A stretch of 64,000 bases of DNA from Rhizobium redzepovicii (lineage in GTDB: Bacteria > Pseudomonadota > Alphaproteobacteria > Rhizobiales > Rhizobiaceae): the NCBI RefSeq assembly GCF_019793435.1, contig NZ_JAILYH010000002.1, positions 186,001-250,000 of the forward strand, given 5' to 3'. A program made the translations under genes and the position numbers. The notes below the pieces were generated by a model, which did no database searches, had not been told where the DNA came from, and saw nothing but the letters and a program-made list of their open reading frames with translations. Shown here in pieces: positions 61,722 to 64,000 of this stretch (positions within the stretch are counted from its first letter, which is position 1; each line of letters begins with the position of its first letter).

Positions 61722-62507
61722 TCAGAGATCTGACGGGAGATCGGTGCCTAGCCACTTCTGCGATATGGCGTTCAGCGCGCCATTGGTTTTGGCGGCACCG
61801 ATGATGCCGTTGACCTTCTCCAGAAGAGCTGCCTGCTCCTTGTTGAGGCCGATGTAGCAGGGCGAGTTCTTGATCAGGAATTTGAGCTCAGGGCGCTTGG
61901 GGGGATTTTTGGCGAGGATCGCCGCCGCCACGACGTTGCCGGTGGCGATGGTGTCGACCTGACCGGACAGGAAGGCTGAGATCGTGCCGTTATTGTCCTC
62001 GTAACGCTTGATCGTCGCATCGGCCGGCGCGATCTTCGTCAGTTCCAAATCCTCGACCGAGCCGCGCGTGACACCAATGCTCTTGCCGGCGAGGTCTTCC
62101 GCCTTGGCAACCGAAACATCGGCCGGCGCGAACACGCCGTTGAAGAAGGGAGCGTAGGCCGTGGAGAAATCGATCACCTTTTCGCGCTCCGCATTCTTGC
62201 CGAGGCTTGATATGACCAGGTCGACCTTGTTGGTCTGCAGATAGGGCACGCGGTTGGCGCTGGTGACCGGCACCAGCTCGGTCTTGACCCCCAGTTTTTC
62301 GGCAATGAGATTGGCGACGTCGATATCGTAGCCCATCGGCGCCATATCGGTGCCGACGCTGCCGAATGGCGGAAAATCCTGCGGAACCGCGACACGCAGC
62401 GTACCGCGCGCCGTGATGTCGGCGAGAGCATCGGCACGAGAAGCGGAGCTGAAGCCGAGGCCTGCCGCCAGGGTCGCGATTGCGAAGAAAACTCGTATTG
62501 TCAGCAT
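61722..62507 (-). CDS. Polar amino acid ABC transporter substrate-binding protein
   Basis: This 261-residue periplasmic protein has a signal peptide (FFAIATLAAGLGFSSASRA-DA) and the family-3 solute-binding fold (TLRVAVPQDFPPFGSVGTDM, MGYDIDVANLIAEKLGVKTE, VDLVISSLGKNAEREKVIDF). AAGGAG precedes ATG 62507. It is downstream of a GntR regulator by 29 bases and upstream of two permeases and an ATPase. The ligand is not readable; polar or basic amino acids are usual for this group. Confidence 0.93.
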   Translation of the reverse strand: MLTIRVFFAIATLAAGLGFSSASRADALADITARGTLRVAVPQDFPPFGSVGTDMAPMGYDIDVANLIAEKLGVKTELVPVTSANRVPYLQTNKVDLVISSLGKNAEREKVIDFSTAYAPFFNGVFAPADVSVAKAEDLAGKSIGVTRGSVEDLELTKIAPADATIKRYEDNNGTISAFLSGQVDTIATGNVVAAAILAKNPPKRPELKFLIKNSPCYIGLNKEQAALLEKVNGIIGAAKTNGALNAISQKWLGTDLPSDL

Positions 62508-62536
62508 GCGTTCATTACTCCTTTGAAGTGCTGTTT

Positions 62537-63253
62537 TTAGGGGCTGAGAGGCGGGGACGCGGTCCTGGGCGGGAGCGACAGGGAATTGCACAGATCCGAA
62601 AGCGGGTCCGGGCGGGCGGTGAGGTCGAGGCCCATTTCCACGTCGTCGAGATGCTCGACGGAGAGTTCTGCAGCTCTGACGAAATCGCCCGCCTGCATCG
62701 CCTCGAAGATGCGGCAGTGCCCCTCGTGGGATTGTGCGGCGTGAAATTCAGATTGATAGAGCATCGAAATGAGGATCGTCCGCGCGGTCAGGTCGCGCAG
62801 GATATCGACGATGATGGCGTTGCCGCTCAATTCGGCGATGCGGATATGGAAATCGCCCATCAGATAGGTCAGGCGTTGGCGGTCGCCCGCCGCCATGGCA
62901 TTTCGCTCCTCGGTGAGATGCGCGTCGAGCGCCTTGCTGCCCTCCTCCGTCAGCGTCCGCATGCTGCGCAGCAGCCCGGCCTCGACGATCCGCCGCGCCT
63001 CATAGACCGCGATCGCATCTTCCGCGGACGGCTCGACGACAAACCAACCACGCCGAGGGCTGACATGCACGATGCCGCGTGACTCCAGGCGCATCATCGC
63101 CTCCCGGACGCGGGTTCTGGACACGCCGAAGAGCGCTGCCAGCTGGTTTTCGCCAAGTCGCGTACCGGGCCGGATCTTGGCAGAAAGGATGCCGGAGACG
63201 ATCGTCGCCTCGATGGATTTCTGCGTGGTCTCGGATGTGTGGCTATCTTGCAT
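62537..63253 (-). CDS. GntR family regulator, FCD (FadR-type) subfamily
   Basis: This 238-residue regulator has an N-terminal winged helix (about residues 15-75: GTRLGENQLAALFGVSRTRV then REAMMRLESRGIVHV). A helical FCD effector domain follows, with metal-site-like residues in YEARRIVEAGLL, DFHIRIAELSGN and HEGHCRIFEAM. ATG 63253 (MQDSHTSETT) is preferred to the frame's first Met at 63304, which is outside the family. It is the first gene of the importer operon and probably regulates it. Its own start overlaps a palindrome. Confidence 0.9.
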   Translation of the reverse strand: MQDSHTSETTQKSIEATIVSGILSAKIRPGTRLGENQLAALFGVSRTRVREAMMRLESRGIVHVSPRRGWFVVEPSAEDAIAVYEARRIVEAGLLRSMRTLTEEGSKALDAHLTEERNAMAAGDRQRLTYLMGDFHIRIAELSGNAIIVDILRDLTARTILISMLYQSEFHAAQSHEGHCRIFEAMQAGDFVRAAELSVEHLDDVEMGLDLTARPDPLSDLCNSLSLPPRTASPPLSP

Positions 63254-63258
63254 ACAAG
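63247..63258. promoter_or_regulatory. Possible GntR autoregulatory dyad
   Basis: CTTG-CATA-CAAG overlaps the start codon of the GntR gene, similar in form to FadR-type operators (TTGTATACAA-like). It is short and could be coincidental. Confidence 0.35.
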
Positions 63259-63454
63259 ACAGAAAGCAAAGCCCATGCCAAAATCCTGTGTTCAGGATTT
63301 TCAAGATGTCGCGAATGCTGTGCGGAAAATTTGCCTGCCCGGAATGCAGATTGAACGCAATTTGTGCGGGCGCCGGCGCCCGAAGACGCTGCTCAGTGCG
63401 ACCGCGATCTTTCTCATCTGCGGTCGAACTGCCGCGCCGATCGTCTTCGTGCTT

Positions 63455-64000
63455 TTAGTTGAAACTCGAGGTCTTGAGGAATTCCGCGAGCCGTTCGGTC
63501 TTCGGCCGCACAAACATTTCCTTCGGGTCGCCCTCCTCGCAGATGACGCCCTGGTTCATGAAAATGACGCGCGATGAAACCTCGTAGGCGAAACGCATCT
63601 CATGGGTGACAAGCAGCATGGTCATGCCGTCGGCGGCGAGCCCCTTGATGACCTGCAGCACTTCGCCCACCAGTTCCGGGTCGAGCGCCGATGTCACCTC
63701 ATCGAACAGCATCAGCCGCGGCGACATGGCGATGGCGCGGGCGATGGCGACACGCTGCTGCTGGCCGCCGGAAAGCTGACCGGGATAATGGTTGGTGCGA
63801 GCGGAGAGGCCGACACGATCGAGCCATTTCTCCGCGACGGCGCGGGCCTCCGGCTTCGTCATTTTCTTCACCTTGACGAGACCGAGCATGACGTTTTCGG
63901 CGGCACTCATATGCGGGAAGAGATTGAACTGCTGAAAGGCCATGCCGGTCAGCGCGCGCTGGCGGGCAATCTCTTTCTCGCCCTTGCGGCGGCGGGTTGC
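63455..64000 (-). CDS. Polar amino acid ABC transporter ATPase, C-terminal part
   Basis: The gene begins beyond the right edge of the window and its frame is open to base 64000. The visible 181 residues include a Q-loop [18 protein letters not shown], signature [15 protein letters not shown], Walker [15 protein letters not shown] and switch VTHEM. Walker A lies outside the window. The family is the same as the ATPase at 59612, but this one belongs to a separate importer whose permeases and binding protein are beyond the window. The 201 bases between its stop and the GntR start hold nothing else I can recognise. Confidence 0.93.
   Translation of the reverse strand, partial: ATRRRKGEKEIARQRALTGMAFQQFNLFPHMSAAENVMLGLVKVKKMTKPEARAVAEKWLDRVGLSARTNHYPGQLSGGQQQRVAIARAIAMSPRLMLFDEVTSALDPELVGEVLQVIKGLAADGMTMLLVTHEMRFAYEVSSRVIFMNQGVICEEGDPKEMFVRPKTERLAEFLKTSSFN

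Noticed and set aside
1..64000. CRISPR arrays, tRNA or rRNA genes, replication origin
   Set aside because: I saw no regularly spaced repeats, no cloverleaf-like sequence with conserved T-loop, and no repABC-type genes while reading both strands; a tRNA search program would be needed to be certain.

Overview
The window looks like part of the genome of an alpha-proteobacterium of the Rhizobium/Agrobacterium group. It is GC-rich, dense with ABC importers each paired with its own LacI- or GntR-type regulator, and carries a gene pair matching the rhizobial bgsBA beta-glucan synthesis operon. Several genes are remnants, and there is one insertion sequence and one toxin-antitoxin pair. This suits an accessory replicon (megaplasmid or chromid) or a flexible part of the chromosome, but the sequence alone does not decide between them. 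I saw no tRNA, rRNA, CRISPR array or replication origin.

Layout. 1-3849: the end of a CUT1 sugar importer operon with a GH32 fructan/sucrose hydrolase and a MalK-type ATPase. 3945-5718: a saccharopine-dehydrogenase-like oxidoreductase divergent from a TetR regulator, with a strong palindromic operator between them. 6017-6687: a FitAB/VapBC-type toxin-antitoxin pair. 6785-10068: bgsB-bgsA (HlyD-like protein plus cellulose-synthase-like GT2). 10302-12249: two small genes and a frameshifted AraC regulator. 12284-26238: a three-gene envelope operon (an 1880-residue secreted protein with an LprI-like N-terminus, an alpha-2-macroglobulin lacking the thioester cysteine, and PBP1C). 26439-28245: an ECF41-type sigma factor operon with its own recognisable promoter. 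28452-30258: small genes mixed with gene remnants.

30313-35097: a LacI-controlled RbsABC-type sugar importer divergent from a RbsD/FucU mutarotase. 35227-39728: stress and PepSY-like small proteins, a toxin remnant, a membrane GGDEF-EAL protein and a SAM methyltransferase. 39842-53316: two more CUT2 sugar importers with LacI regulators, separated by an IS3-family (IS407-like) element that landed between two convergent transcription units and so broke no gene. 53343-59466: a divergent envelope-stress cluster related to E. coli yjfIJKLMC, here with a K+-channel gene and a terminal esterase. 59612-64000: a polar amino acid ABC importer under a GntR/FCD regulator, plus the start-truncated ATPase of another importer.

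How it works together. Much of the window is for scavenging: four sugar importers and two amino acid importers, mostly with a cognate regulator beside them and a strong hairpin after the binding-protein gene. The rest concerns the cell envelope and surface: peptidoglycan synthesis coupled to a macroglobulin, a c-di-GMP-type glucan synthase with a c-di-GMP turnover protein about 28 kb away, and a PspA/ATP-grasp/K+-channel membrane module. The ECF41 operon and the yjf-like cluster are the clearest stress-response systems. The 1880-residue protein is the largest piece with no assigned function.
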